From Enterococcus asini ATCC 700915 (GTDB taxonomy: Bacteria > Bacillota > Bacilli > Lactobacillales > Enterococcaceae): a stretch of DNA of 64,000 bases. Under the pieces are notes generated by a model. That model had not been told where the DNA came from. It was given only the letters and a program-made list of their open reading frames with translations, and ran no database searches. A program made the translations under genes and the position numbers. Shown here one piece after another: positions 1-9,068 of the stretch. The stretch lies in contig NZ_ASVU01000001.1 in the NCBI RefSeq assembly GCF_000407365.1, positions 711,001 to 775,000 of the forward strand, in the 5' to 3' direction. How positions within the stretch are numbered: position 1 is the stretch's first letter; every line of letters begins with the position of its first letter.

Positions 1-117
1 TTTAGGGAGATAGTCGGCTGGCAAACTGCCACACCCCTAAACCCGCTTTTTCCCCGGTTTTGTGCTAAAATATGCAAAAATGCTCCCTCACAAGGGATCA
101 AAATGAAAGGAACGGTC

Positions 118-540
118 ATGAAATTCAAAGAGTTTGTCAAAAATAGTCGCTTACGACCATGGGATATCCCCATCATCCTCTTGCTTTGCCTGTTGTCCTT
201 TCTGCCTTTGGTCATCTTTGGGATCACGCGGCAAAGTCCGGCTACCACTGAAAGTAAAATCGCGGTTTTACGCATTAATGGCGATGAAGTCAAACGTTTT
301 TCTTTAGTGGAGGGCAAAAAGAGTTACACCTATCGCTACGAAAATGAAGACGGGGACTACAATGTCATCGAAATCGCCGGTGATAAGGTTCGCATTACCG
401 AGGCCGACTGTGGCGATCAGGTCTGTGTTCGCCGAGGCTGGGCGGAAAAGGACGGCGATACCATCGTTTGTCTCCCTCATAAACTCGTCATAGAAATTCA
501 AGATGGAACAGGAGGTGGCGATGACGGGCTGATCTACTAA
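118..540 (+). CDS. eetA: EetA-like NusG domain II membrane protein
   Basis: Predicted 140-residue protein anchored by one N-terminal membrane segment (about residues 16-36), followed by an extracytoplasmic NusG domain II. The family hallmark is visible: a DCGDQVC cluster near residue 97 and an IVCLPHKL stretch near residue 117. In Listeria and lactic acid bacteria this protein belongs to the flavin-based extracellular electron transfer (EET) locus, where it helps pass electrons from the demethylmenaquinone pool outward. I chose the ATG at 118 over the in-frame ATG at 103 because AAAGGAA lies just before it. It is followed 12 bp later by eetB and then a polyprenyl synthase, which supports the EET assignment. 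The rest of the locus would lie to the left of the window. Confidence 0.8.
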   Translation: MKFKEFVKNSRLRPWDIPIILLLCLLSFLPLVIFGITRQSPATTESKIAVLRINGDEVKRFSLVEGKKSYTYRYENEDGDYNVIEIAGDKVRITEADCGDQVCVRRGWAEKDGDTIVCLPHKLVIEIQDGTGGGDDGLIY

Positions 541-552
541 GCCCGTTTTCCT

Positions 553-1110
553 ATGAATAAAAATCGTCGGCTAATCTTTATCTCCCTCTTAGTGGCTCAA
601 GGCGTCATAATCGGCCTTTTGGAGAATATGATTCCCTATCCTTTTGCCTTCGCACCAGGCGCTAAGCTGGGCCTGTCCAATCTGATCACCATCATCGCCC
701 TCTTCACCATGCCGAAAAAAGATAGTTTTCTATTGGTTTGGTTGCGCCTGATCTTGACCACCCTCTTAGGTGGCACGACTTCCACTTTTCTATACAGTAT
801 GAGTGGCGCAATGCTCAGCTATTTTGGTATGCTTATAGTGAAGCAACTGGGTCCCAAGCGAGTCAGCATCATCGGTATCAGTGCCACCGGGGGCTTTCTC
901 CACAATGTAGGCCAGCTAGTCACCGCTTCGGTTATCGCTGGTTCTTGGCAAGTATTACTCTACTTGCCGATTTTATCCTTTTTAGGAATTCTTTCCGGCA
1001 TTGCCATCGGTATCGCGGCGAATTTCTTACTCGTCCGGGTGACCACCTTAGAAAAATTCCAATTGGACTATGAACGTCATTCCTCAAAAGAGCACTGGCA
1101 TTTGAAATAA
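553..1110 (+). CDS. eetB: EetB-like Gx transporter family membrane protein
   Basis: 185-residue hydrophobic protein with about five membrane segments, of the family long annotated as heptaprenyl diphosphate synthase component I and now as Gx transporter family (Hpre_diP_synt_I). In EET loci it is EetB, a membrane partner of EetA whose biochemical role is not settled. It lies between eetA (12 bp gap) and a polyprenyl synthase (12 bp gap), so the three are probably one transcript. The start codon has no strong ribosome site, and its spacing suggests translational coupling to eetA. No catalytic prenyltransferase motif is present, so this is not itself a synthase. Confidence 0.75.
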   Translation: MNKNRRLIFISLLVAQGVIIGLLENMIPYPFAFAPGAKLGLSNLITIIALFTMPKKDSFLLVWLRLILTTLLGGTTSTFLYSMSGAMLSYFGMLIVKQLGPKRVSIIGISATGGFLHNVGQLVTASVIAGSWQVLLYLPILSFLGILSGIAIGIAANFLLVRVTTLEKFQLDYERHSSKEHWHLK

Positions 1111-1122
1111 AGGAGTACACAC

Positions 1123-2109
1123 ATGAAACTTCATCCTCTTTGGCAAGAATACCCCACTTTGCAAAGCGAACTCACCGAGACCTTGGCATTGATGGAGCAG
1201 ACCGTCAAATTAAAAAATAAACCCGTGGAAAAGGCCGTCTTAGAGATGATTCACGCTGGAGGCAAACTGTTACGCCCCGCTTATCAATTGCTTTTTTCCC
1301 GCTTTGGTCCCGAACAAGACCGACAAAAAGCCATCGCCCTGGCCGCTTCCATCGAGATGCTCCACACGGCGACCTTGATCCATGACGACATCGTGGACAA
1401 AGCGGACACTCGCCGGAACTTACCCACAGTAGCCGCTAGCTTCGGAAACGACGTGGCCGTCTATGCCGGGGACTATCTCTTTGTCTGCTGTTTCAAGCTA
1501 CTAGCCGATTACGCTGGCTCGCTCCACAGTTTGCAGCTAAACTCTCGCAGCATGGAAAAAATCCTGAACGGGGAATTAGGCCAAATGGATCGCCGTTACG
1601 ATCAACAGATGACCGTAGCGGAATACTTGGACAATATCTCCGGCAAAACCGCTGAGCTCTTCGCTTTGAGCTGTACCGTGGGGGCCTTGGAAAGCGGCAC
1701 TAGTGAAAAATTTGCCAAACAATGTGGCGAAATCGGCCTAAACATCGGCATCGCCTTCCAAATTATCGACGACATCTTGGATTACTCCCAACCGGAAAGC
1801 CAGATTGGTAAGCCAGTTTTAGAGGACGTACGCCAAGGCGTGTACTCCCTCCCGCTCTTATTAGCCATGGAGCAAAACGCCAGCGCCTTTGCCCCTTACT
1901 TGGATAAAAAGGCAGCCATGACTGATGAAGATACTCAAACCGTCTACCAATTGGTGCAAGAATACGGTGGCGTAACGAAGGCTCAAAAAGAGGCAAGCCG
2001 CTACACGCAAAAAGCCCTGAAAGCCATCCGCAAGCTTCCTGACGACGAACAAAACACCCGGGAATTACTGTGGAGATTGACGAATCAGATCTTACAGCGA
2101 ACAAATTAA
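1123..2109 (+). CDS. dmkB: Polyprenyl diphosphate synthase (DmkB/HepT type)
   Basis: 328-residue all-trans polyprenyl synthase, the expected family length. Both aspartate-rich motifs are visible: DDIVD at about residue 88 and IIDDILDYS at about residue 215. GGKLLRP near residue 47 is the usual diphosphate-binding element. It makes the isoprenoid tail of demethylmenaquinone, the quinone used in enterococcal respiration and EET. An AAAGGAG site precedes the ATG. It is the last gene of the eetAB-dmkB unit and is followed by a strong terminator. Chain length cannot be told from the sequence. Menaquinone ring-synthesis genes are not in the window. Confidence 0.85.
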   Translation: MKLHPLWQEYPTLQSELTETLALMEQTVKLKNKPVEKAVLEMIHAGGKLLRPAYQLLFSRFGPEQDRQKAIALAASIEMLHTATLIHDDIVDKADTRRNLPTVAASFGNDVAVYAGDYLFVCCFKLLADYAGSLHSLQLNSRSMEKILNGELGQMDRRYDQQMTVAEYLDNISGKTAELFALSCTVGALESGTSEKFAKQCGEIGLNIGIAFQIIDDILDYSQPESQIGKPVLEDVRQGVYSLPLLLAMEQNASAFAPYLDKKAAMTDEDTQTVYQLVQEYGGVTKAQKEASRYTQKALKAIRKLPDDEQNTRELLWRLTNQILQRTN

Positions 2110-2133
2110 AACCACTATTATGTGAAATTTCAC

Positions 2134-2175
2134 AAACCTCCAACCAAGATTCCTTACTTGGTTGGAGGTTTTTTA
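2134..2175 (+). terminator. Terminator of eetA-eetB-dmkB
   Basis: CCTCCAACCAAG pairs with CTTGGTTGGAGG around an 8-nt loop, followed by a run of six T. It lies 25 bp after the dmkB stop and closes the rightward unit before the converging trhP2 gene. Confidence 0.9.
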
Positions 2176-2243
2176 TTATAAAAAAATGAGCGATGAATCC
2201 TGAAAAGGAACTCGCCGCTCACTGTCACTCTATAAAACTAACT

Positions 2244-3494
2244 TTACGCTTCTTTCTTCTTCCGAATCATATCCCCCACAGAAACTGGTTGGACCACTGG
2301 CATGGTCAGAATCATCATAGGGTTTGGCGCCCGATCGATAGACTCACCTTCATCATTTTTCATCTCTGTCACACTTTGGGTAAAGTGTTGGAAACCGGGA
2401 CCGTAAAACTCGATTTCATCCCCCACGGAAAAGTGATTCCGTTGCCGTACTGTCGCGATTTTCGTGGCATCATCATAGGCCATGACTTCCCCGATAAAGG
2501 TGTATTGAGGGATTTTTCGTCGTGGGCCGAAGAGTTGTTCTTGATCGGTCGGTGTGTGGTAATAAAAACCCGTGGACAATTCCCGCTGTGCGACTTTCCA
2601 CAGCTCGTCGATCCACTCTTCTTTCACCTGATAGTGTTCAGGGTCTGCCATGTAGCTGTCCACCGCGGCTTTGTAGACGTTAGACACCGTAGAGACATAG
2701 TGAATGGATTTCATGCGACCTTCGATTTTCAGGCTGTCCACACCGTTTTGAATCAAGTCAGGGATGTGTTCGATCATGGACATATCCACGGCACTCATGG
2801 AGAATGGCTCTGTGACTTGGCCTTTTGCAGTCAAGCTTTCATGGGCTTCCGTACCAAAAGGCATATCAAAAAGATCGTACTTCCAGCGACAAGACTGAGA
2901 ACAGCCTCCACGATTGGCATCTCGCATGGACATGTGGTTGGACAAGACGCAGCGCCCGGAATACGAGATACACATGGCTCCATGGACAAAGGCTTCAATC
3001 TGGATATCCGTGTGCTTGCGAATTTCCGCCACTTCTTCCATGGAGACTTCTCGAGCCAAAACCACCCGTTCCAAGCCTTCTTCTTTCCAAAATTCCAATG
3101 TTTCATAGTTCGTAGCTGAAGCCTGGGTGGAAAGGTGTACCGGTAGTCCCGGCGCTTCGGTGATGCAGATTTCAATCAAAGCGGGGTCAGAGACGATCAC
3201 CGCAGAGATGCCCACATCCCGGATTTGCCGGAAGAATTCTCCCGCTCCTTCTTGATTGCCTTCGTGAGTGACCATATTGGCCGCTACATAAACCTTAGCG
3301 TTATGGGCTTTAGCGTAAGCCACTCCTTCTGCCATTTCTTCCAGACTAAAGTTTCCCGCCCGACTGCGCAGACCATAGGCATTGCCCCCGATATAAACGG
3401 CATCTGCCCCGTAATGAATGGCTGTTTTTAATTTTTCCAGCGTACCGGCAGGAGCTAAGACTTCCGGACGCTTCAATGCTGTATGTGTTTCCAT
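2244..3494 (-). CDS. trhP2: Peptidase U32 family tRNA hydroxylation protein TrhP2 (YrrO-like)
   Basis: 416-residue U32-family protein matching the long paralogue of Bacillus subtilis (YrrO/TrhP2). That protein acts with TrhP1 in prephenate-dependent 5-hydroxylation of U34 in tRNAs. The U32 signature EAFVHGAMC...GRC is present at about residues 167-182, supplying cysteines for the expected iron-sulfur cluster. The C-terminal 80 residues form the extra beta-barrel domain of the long form. AGGAGT precedes the ATG. It lies 15 bp after trhP1 and is co-transcribed with it. Older annotations call it a protease or collagenase; protease activity is not supported for this subgroup. Confidence 0.85.
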   Translation of the reverse strand: METHTALKRPEVLAPAGTLEKLKTAIHYGADAVYIGGNAYGLRSRAGNFSLEEMAEGVAYAKAHNAKVYVAANMVTHEGNQEGAGEFFRQIRDVGISAVIVSDPALIEICITEAPGLPVHLSTQASATNYETLEFWKEEGLERVVLAREVSMEEVAEIRKHTDIQIEAFVHGAMCISYSGRCVLSNHMSMRDANRGGCSQSCRWKYDLFDMPFGTEAHESLTAKGQVTEPFSMSAVDMSMIEHIPDLIQNGVDSLKIEGRMKSIHYVSTVSNVYKAAVDSYMADPEHYQVKEEWIDELWKVAQRELSTGFYYHTPTDQEQLFGPRRKIPQYTFIGEVMAYDDATKIATVRQRNHFSVGDEIEFYGPGFQHFTQSVTEMKNDEGESIDRAPNPMMILTMPVVQPVSVGDMIRKKKEA

Positions 3495-3509
3495 GCTTCA
3501 AAAGACTCC

Positions 3510-4430
3510 TTATCTGATCTTCTTCGGATTGACGTAATAAAAACCGGTATCTAAACCTCGGCCCTTAGGATGATGGCTAACGACTGCTTCGGCTAGTTCT
3601 TGGGCTAAGGCTTCTGTCCATTCCCCGGCTTCAATCGCAACTTTCGCCTGATAGATCAAGGCGGTAATCGCCACAAAATCCGCTCCCGGGGTAAAGATGC
3701 CATCTAATTTCCATGTGGTAAAGCCGGCTTGGGCCAATTCTCCCAGCTCTTTTACCAGTGACAAGTCATTGGTGGCAAAAATATGGGTGCCGTGGTCGTC
3801 TTCAAAAATCGAGTAATGAGTGTTTTCATCTTGGGGATCCGATAAAAACAAGCCTCGTTCCTTTGCGACTCCCTCTTCTTGGCGGGTGTAGCGATAATAG
3901 TTTTCCAACAAGGGACGTTTGGACTGATGGATGCAGGTAGCCCCATAAACTTGGACTTCCACGGGAATTTCTAAAGCCGGTTCCATAACTGCCATCTCTT
4001 CAAAAGGAACTTCCCGGGCTAAAACAGCTCCCGTGGCACCTTTTTTCCCCCAGAAGTTAATTTGCCGGGCATTGGTCACCAAGGTTTCCGCTGCGTAGAT
4101 GAAGGGTAAGGCCAATTCCTTTTGCTTCATCACTTGGATGATCCCTGGATCCCCCACTAAGATTTGGTCCACATTGATTTCTTTTAGAAATCGCAAATAT
4201 TCCGGAATTAATTTCATCTTTTCCGGATGCATGATGCCGTTCACGGCCACAATCGCTTTTTTCCCTTTTTGATGAATCAGCTGCGTTAGTTTGGTTTGTT
4301 CTTCCCGAGAAAAATCGGCCGGCAAGCGCAAGCCAAACGTGGCTTCTCCAAAGACCAAACTATCCGCTCCACTATCCAATAAGGCCTCCGCCTGGGGAAT
4401 ACTTTCACAAGTGACAACGATCTCGATCAT
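3510..4430 (-). CDS. trhP1: Peptidase U32 family tRNA hydroxylation protein TrhP1 (YrrN-like)
   Basis: 306-residue short U32 paralogue, first gene of the trhP1-trhP2 pair and similar in layout to B. subtilis yrrN-yrrO. The region matching the U32 signature reads EVQVYGATCIH and lacks the second GxC part found in TrhP2, as expected for the partner subunit. I chose the ATG at 4430, preceded by AGGAGT, over an upstream in-frame TTG at 4448 that would overlap the ribosome site. The role (wobble-uridine hydroxylation with TrhP2) is taken from family knowledge. Confidence 0.8.
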   Translation of the reverse strand: MIEIVVTCESIPQAEALLDSGADSLVFGEATFGLRLPADFSREEQTKLTQLIHQKGKKAIVAVNGIMHPEKMKLIPEYLRFLKEINVDQILVGDPGIIQVMKQKELALPFIYAAETLVTNARQINFWGKKGATGAVLAREVPFEEMAVMEPALEIPVEVQVYGATCIHQSKRPLLENYYRYTRQEEGVAKERGLFLSDPQDENTHYSIFEDDHGTHIFATNDLSLVKELGELAQAGFTTWKLDGIFTPGADFVAITALIYQAKVAIEAGEWTEALAQELAEAVVSHHPKGRGLDTGFYYVNPKKIR

Positions 4431-4486
4431 GTCTTCACTCCTTATCAAAAACTTGCTTTTTTCGCAAGTCGAATTTCAACTTTCCT

Positions 4487-4514
4487 ATCGTAACACAGGA
4501 AACACGCAATTCAA
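4487..4514 (-). promoter_or_regulatory. Candidate promoter of trhP1-trhP2
   Basis: On the minus strand TTGAAT and TACGAT are separated by 16 bp, 57 bp upstream of the trhP1 start. A small hairpin (CTTGCG/CGCAAG type) lies in the leader. Confidence 0.45.
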
Positions 4515-4540
4515 AGTTGGAACCATTGGCAAAATAGCAT

Positions 4541-4570
4541 AAAAAAAGTCTCGCTGTCACCAGCGAGACT
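4541..4570 (-). terminator. Terminator of ctsR-clpC
   Basis: On the minus strand GTCTCGCTG pairs with CAGCGAGAC around a GTGA loop, followed by seven T. It starts a few bases after the clpC stop. Confidence 0.9.
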
Positions 4571-4576
4571 GACTTT

Positions 4577-7063
4577 TTAAACCTTTTGTAATGGTTTGAC
4601 TTCTTCTTTCACCGTTAAGGTAATCTTGCCTTTCTTAGCACCAATCGTCACCTGATCTCCCAGATGAATCTGACCAGAAAGCAGTGCTTCACTTAAGCGG
4701 TCTTCCACTTCTTTTTGCAACGCCCGCCGAATCGGCCGTGCTCCGTATTCAGGATCGAAGCCGGCTTTGCCGATTACATCGATAGCCGCCGGAGTGATCT
4801 TCAAGCGAATATCTTGCTCAGCCAAGCGTTTGATAATGGCTTTGCTCATGATCTTCACGATTTGGTGAATTTCTCCTTCATCCAAGGAACGGAAGACCAC
4901 GGTTTCATCGATCCGGTTCAAGAACTCTGGACGGAAGGCTTTCTTCAATTCTTCCAAAATGCGTTTTTGCATTTTCCGGTGATCCCGGGTAACGTCCGTG
5001 GCATTGAAACCAACATTCTTTTCTTCCCGAATCTGCGTCGCCCCGATATTCGAAGTCATGATCAAAATCGTGTTGCGGAAGTCGACTTTACGGCCTTTCG
5101 AGTCCGTTAAATACCCATCATCTAGGACTTGTAAAAGGATATTAAAGACATCTGGATGGGCCTTTTCCACTTCATCTAATAAGATGACCGCGTAAGGTTT
5201 CGAGCGGATTTTCTCCGTCAATTGACCTCCTTCGTCGTAGCCTACATAGCCAGGAGGCGAACCAATCAAACGACTGGTGCTGTATTTTTCCATAAACTCA
5301 GACATGTCCACCCGCACCAAGGAATCCTCGGAACCAAACATGGCTTCTGCTAGAGTTTTCGCCAATTCGGTTTTCCCGACACCGGTTGGGCCTAAGAACA
5401 TGAAGGAACCAATCGGCCGGTCTGGATCTTTCAAACCACTGCGCGCCCGGCGAATTGCCCGGGCCACGGCTTGGACTGCTTCATCTTGGCCAACTACTCG
5501 TTGATGCAAGATGCTTTCCAATTCCAAAAGCCGTTCGCTTTCTTTTTTCTCCATTTGTTGCAAAGGCACGCCGGTCCACTGGGAAACTACCGTAGCCACA
5601 TCTTCTGCCGTCACTTGATCTGCAAATCCTGTGGCTTCTTTGGCTTCCGTAAAGGATAGTTCCGCCAATTGTTGGCTTAATTGTTTTTCTTTTTGACGCA
5701 AGCGAGCCGCCATTTCAAAATCTTGATCTTGAATTGCCGCTTCTTTTTCATGCATCAGATTGGTAATGGACTCTCGCAATTCGGCGATTTCGGATGGTTC
5801 ATCAGTTTTATCCAGACGAACTTTGGCCGCCGATTCGTCCATTAAATCAATGGCCTTATCCGGCAGTTGCCGTGAGTTGATATAGCGCACGGAAAGTTGT
5901 ACCGCCGCTTTCAAAGCATCATCAGAAATCTCTACCCCGTGATGGTCTTCATAACGAGGACGCAAGCCTTGTAAGATTTCTAAGGCTTCTTCCGGGGTGG
6001 GTTCATCCACTTGGACCCGGGCAAAGCGCCGTTCCAAAGCGGAATCTTTTTCGATATATTTTTGGTACTCATCTAATGTGGTAGCCCCGATGGTTTGCAA
6101 TTCTCCCCGGGCCAAAGCCGGTTTTAGAATATTGGAAGCATCGATGGCGCCTTCTGCTCCCCCGGCACCGATTAATGTGTGCAACTCGTCGATGAAGAGG
6201 ATTACTTGGCCATCGTGATAGATTTCATCGATGACTTTCTTCATGCGGTCTTCGAATTCCCCCCGGTATTTCGTACCGGCCACTAAAGCCCCCATGTCCA
6301 ACATCATCAAACGCTTGTCCAACATATCCTCAGGTACTTCCCCTTGGATAATCCGTTGGGCCAAACCTTCCGCAATCGCCGTTTTCCCCACACCGGGTTC
6401 CCCGACTAAGACTGGATTGTTCTTGGTCCGCCGACTTAAAATCTGAATCAAGCGTTTGACTTCTTTACTCCGCCCGACTACAGGATCCAAGCGATTTTCC
6501 CGGGCCAATTTGGTCAAGTCCCGAGCCAAATTATCCAACGTTGGGGTTCCTTGTTGGGTACCAGATTTTGGCGCTTGTTGTCCTTGGCGACGCCGACCTA
6601 AGCCAGCACCTTTTTGCTCGTTGACGCCCATTTTCTTTTTCACTAATTGGCGCATTTTCGCCAAACTTAAGCCTAAATTGGTCATAATCCGTGATGCGAG
6701 GATTTCATCGTCCCGCAATAAACCTAAAAGCAAGTGCTCCGTGCCGATTTGAGGCGCGTTTAAGCGTTTGGCTTCATCGCCCGCATAAGCAAAGATTTTC
6801 TTTGCTCGAGGTGAGTAAGGCAAATAAACGCCCGCCGGATAACTCTTAATCATCCCGTAGCCTGTCAAATGCTCGATTTCTTCCCGCACTTCATTTTCGG
6901 TGACATTCATCTCCCGCAAGGTTTTGCCGGCAATGCCGTTTTGTTCGATAACCAAGGCTAAAAGCAAGTGTTCGGAACCTACTGCTTGGTGTTTAAAAGT
7001 TTTCGCTTCCTCTTGGGCGATGGCCAAGACGGCTTTTGCCCGCTCTGTAAATAATTCATTCAT
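4577..7063 (-). CDS. clpC: ATP-dependent Clp protease ATP-binding subunit ClpC
   Basis: 828-residue HSP100 unfoldase that feeds ClpP and partners adaptor proteins in protein quality control. Domains in order: two Clp_N repeats (about 4-145), AAA+ domain 1 with GEPGVGKT (about 220), a UVR-type coiled middle domain (about 420-460), AAA+ domain 2 with GPTGVGKT (about 565) and a C-terminal D2-small domain. The ATG at 7063 has GGAAGTGACAGCC before it. A GTG three codons upstream is less likely. The gene starts 5 bp after the ctsR stop and is controlled by CtsR. The mcsA and mcsB genes found between ctsR and clpC in Bacillus are absent, as in other lactic acid bacteria. Confidence 0.97.
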   Translation of the reverse strand: MNELFTERAKAVLAIAQEEAKTFKHQAVGSEHLLLALVIEQNGIAGKTLREMNVTENEVREEIEHLTGYGMIKSYPAGVYLPYSPRAKKIFAYAGDEAKRLNAPQIGTEHLLLGLLRDDEILASRIMTNLGLSLAKMRQLVKKKMGVNEQKGAGLGRRRQGQQAPKSGTQQGTPTLDNLARDLTKLARENRLDPVVGRSKEVKRLIQILSRRTKNNPVLVGEPGVGKTAIAEGLAQRIIQGEVPEDMLDKRLMMLDMGALVAGTKYRGEFEDRMKKVIDEIYHDGQVILFIDELHTLIGAGGAEGAIDASNILKPALARGELQTIGATTLDEYQKYIEKDSALERRFARVQVDEPTPEEALEILQGLRPRYEDHHGVEISDDALKAAVQLSVRYINSRQLPDKAIDLMDESAAKVRLDKTDEPSEIAELRESITNLMHEKEAAIQDQDFEMAARLRQKEKQLSQQLAELSFTEAKEATGFADQVTAEDVATVVSQWTGVPLQQMEKKESERLLELESILHQRVVGQDEAVQAVARAIRRARSGLKDPDRPIGSFMFLGPTGVGKTELAKTLAEAMFGSEDSLVRVDMSEFMEKYSTSRLIGSPPGYVGYDEGGQLTEKIRSKPYAVILLDEVEKAHPDVFNILLQVLDDGYLTDSKGRKVDFRNTILIMTSNIGATQIREEKNVGFNATDVTRDHRKMQKRILEELKKAFRPEFLNRIDETVVFRSLDEGEIHQIVKIMSKAIIKRLAEQDIRLKITPAAIDVIGKAGFDPEYGARPIRRALQKEVEDRLSEALLSGQIHLGDQVTIGAKKGKITLTVKEEVKPLQKV

Positions 7064-7068
7064 GGCTG

Positions 7069-7536
7069 TCACTTCCTATCTTCATAGCTCAGGCGCTCTA
7101 AAATGGCGTGGAGCAAGGTAGCACGGATCTGCTCTTCTTCCGCAAAGCCTCGTAGCGTATTTTTCGCTAAGGTTGCCAATAAGAGATTGCCCTCTTTTTT
7201 CGTTACGATCTGTTCTTCGTAAAGCTTTTGGATGATACCCAAGGCGTCTTTTTCTGACAAGCGCTCGTCAAACAGCTCGTTCACTTGTTCTAAAAAGCGG
7301 TGTTTATCCGAAATCTTGATCTTCTCAATCCGAATGTAGCCTCCGCCACCTCGTTTGCTCTCTACTACATAACCCCGTTGAATGGTAAAACGGGTATTAA
7401 TGACATAATTGATTTGCGAAGGGACACACTGAAACTGCTCAGCCATTTCCGTTCTTCTAATCTCAATTATCTCACTGTCTTCCAATATTTTCTTCAAGTA
7501 CGCTTCAATAATATCAGAAGTATTATGATTACTCAC
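7069..7536 (-). CDS. ctsR: Transcriptional repressor CtsR
   Basis: 155-residue repressor of class III heat-shock genes (clp genes). The N-terminal winged helix-turn-helix and the glycine-rich wing (RGGGGYIRI, about residues 62-70) are clear. Starts at GTG 7536 with an AGGGAGG site seven bases upstream. First gene of ctsR-clpC. A CtsR box overlaps its own promoter, so autoregulation is expected. There is no arginine kinase gene (mcsB) next to it. Confidence 0.96.
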   Translation of the reverse strand: MSNHNTSDIIEAYLKKILEDSEIIEIRRTEMAEQFQCVPSQINYVINTRFTIQRGYVVESKRGGGGYIRIEKIKISDKHRFLEQVNELFDERLSEKDALGIIQKLYEEQIVTKKEGNLLLATLAKNTLRGFAEEEQIRATLLHAILERLSYEDRK

Positions 7537-7549
7537 GGCCAGCCCTCCC

Positions 7550-7597
7550 TTGACTAATACTGACCTTAATTATACCGAAAGTTTTCCGATTGGGAAA
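7550..7597 (-). promoter_or_regulatory. ctsR promoter with CtsR box
   Basis: On the minus strand GGGAAA complement (TTTCCC) at 7592-7597 and TATAAT at 7569-7574 are 17 bp apart. Directly downstream (7550-7565) is GGTCAGTATTAGTCAA, a close match to the CtsR tandem heptad RGTCAAANANRGTCAAA. The box covers the expected start site, so CtsR should block initiation. Confidence 0.75.
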
Positions 7598-7710
7598 GAA
7601 GGACGACCTTTTCTAAAACTTTCCCTAACAAAAATTACGTGCAAAACCACAGACGATTCTTGGAAAATGAAAAAAGGCTGTGACAATAGTTGTGTCTCCC
7701 TCCTACGACT

Positions 7711-7938
7711 GAACAATACCAAACGTGAGACGCAAGCAAAAGAAGGCTATCTTCCATTAAAAATCATTGGAAGATAGCCTTCTTTTCATTGCTAAAAATT
7801 TCAAACGCTGACTAACCTTGATTTCATCAAGCCAAGTCAGCGTAATTGCTAGTTGAACTTAGCGATTTTTGCTTAGTTCAACTGTACTAGGTGACTGCAA
7901 GGAGCGTAGCCACACTCTTTACACGTATGGTACTGTTC
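7711..7938 (-). repeat. Structured dispersed repeat, copy 1 (core)
   Basis: Non-coding element also found at 18989-19221, well over 90% identical by eye. Read on the minus strand, a 17-bp closing stem (7922-7938 with 7711-7727) encloses three hairpins: 7851-7883, 7806-7842 and 7742-7782 (the last a 15-bp stem followed by TTCTTTT). Weaker similarity to copy 2 extends out to about 7671 on the left and 8050 on the right. It fills the 3' region of srtA and takes the place of any other terminator there. The few short reading frames inside are not conserved. Not a CRISPR, tRNA or known IS end. Confidence 0.85.
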
Positions 7939-8076
7939 TCTCTTCGGACTCTGATACAAATTTTTCTCATCCGTATGTTTTTTTATTTTGGTCAAACGTA
8001 TGCTATTTATCACTTAGAAATGACTTATATCTCAGCCATTTTTAGTATTTTTTCCCAAATGATCCAGTTGCTTTTT

Positions 8077-8787
8077 TCAGTACGTCTTTTGTTCTAGATT
8101 GAAAGCGGCTAGTTCTGCGTCGCTAGCTTCATTCACAGGAGTAACCGCGGTTAATTCTCCTTGCACGACGACTCGCTTACTTCCCCCTAGCTCATTACAA
8201 GTAATCAACGTGACCAACTGCTTGTCTGGCACGGGATCGATATACTGAGTCTCTGTAGGATCCACCGTAATATTTAAAGTAGCCTGATACACATAGATAT
8301 TCGTCAAATCCGTTAAATAAATCGGATCTCCCACTTGGGTTTGATCCAGAGCCTCAAAAAGATACCCTGGGTCCGCTCCCCGGTGACTGGCCAAGGAATA
8401 ATTTCCTTCCCCCATTACCTGGTCGGGCCACATAGTCCCAGCCCCCCAAAGCAAGGCTTCATTGGACAAGCCTTTAAAAATCGGCAAGTTTATCGCCACT
8501 GCTGGCAACGCGACCCCACCCACCAAGGGTAGTTGGCGATTATTCAATTGCGCTTGAAACACCGCTTGCGCACTGGCGGATTCCACCGCATCAAAATCAA
8601 AAGTTTCTTCCTTCTGCTGATTTTCCTGGATGGTTTCCGCCGTGGCTTTGTTCACCGCATAGCGCTCGGTATTGTGTTTCATCACAACATTTTTTATTTG
8701 ATTATTAAAAACCAAGGCCAAGCCAAGGACGAATAGTAGCACTAATAAAAGATTGCCCACATAGCGGCGAATGCGACGTTTTTTCAT
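8077..8787 (-). CDS. srtA: Class A sortase
   Basis: 236-residue sortase that anchors LPXTG surface proteins to peptidoglycan. One N-terminal membrane segment (about residues 10-28) is followed by the sortase barrel. The catalytic triad is visible: His in LASHR (about 134), Cys in LITCN (about 195) and Arg in SKRVVV (about 204). Single gene; its 3' end runs into the structured repeat at 7711-7938. No dedicated substrate genes lie nearby, which suits a housekeeping sortase. Confidence 0.93.
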   Translation of the reverse strand: MKKRRIRRYVGNLLLVLLFVLGLALVFNNQIKNVVMKHNTERYAVNKATAETIQENQQKEETFDFDAVESASAQAVFQAQLNNRQLPLVGGVALPAVAINLPIFKGLSNEALLWGAGTMWPDQVMGEGNYSLASHRGADPGYLFEALDQTQVGDPIYLTDLTNIYVYQATLNITVDPTETQYIDPVPDKQLVTLITCNELGGSKRVVVQGELTAVTPVNEASDAELAAFNLEQKTY

Positions 8788-9068
8788 AGAAATGCGCTCC
8801 TCTTTCCTTCTCTTAGGTATAGTTTACCATATTTAGAAAAGCATCGGAAAAAGCGGCCAAGATTTATGAAAAATTTTGCTAGAAGAATACTTGTAAAAAC
8901 TGAAAATCGTTGCTACAATAACTTGAAAATTTCATTTTATTTCATAAATCTGCGCTCCATATTGCAATGGCAACGTTTTTCTGTAATACAATTTTAAAGG
9001 AAACGAAACAACTTCAGGGTCAAGTTTATTGTATGATAGTAGTATGAGAAAATGGGAGGTTTAGCGGG

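Noticed and set aside
2193..3119. 308-codon plus-strand frame opposite trhP2
   Set aside because: Exact antisense of a strongly conserved gene. It has a His/Phe/Arg-rich composition typical of a shadow frame and no ribosome site.
4449..4470. Small hairpin in the trhP leader as a possible regulator
   Set aside because: Short, no T run and no known motif; it cannot be separated from chance.
7550..8097. Short plus-strand frames inside and beside repeat copy 1
   Set aside because: Not conserved in copy 2; the sequence is dominated by hairpins, so non-coding is the better explanation.
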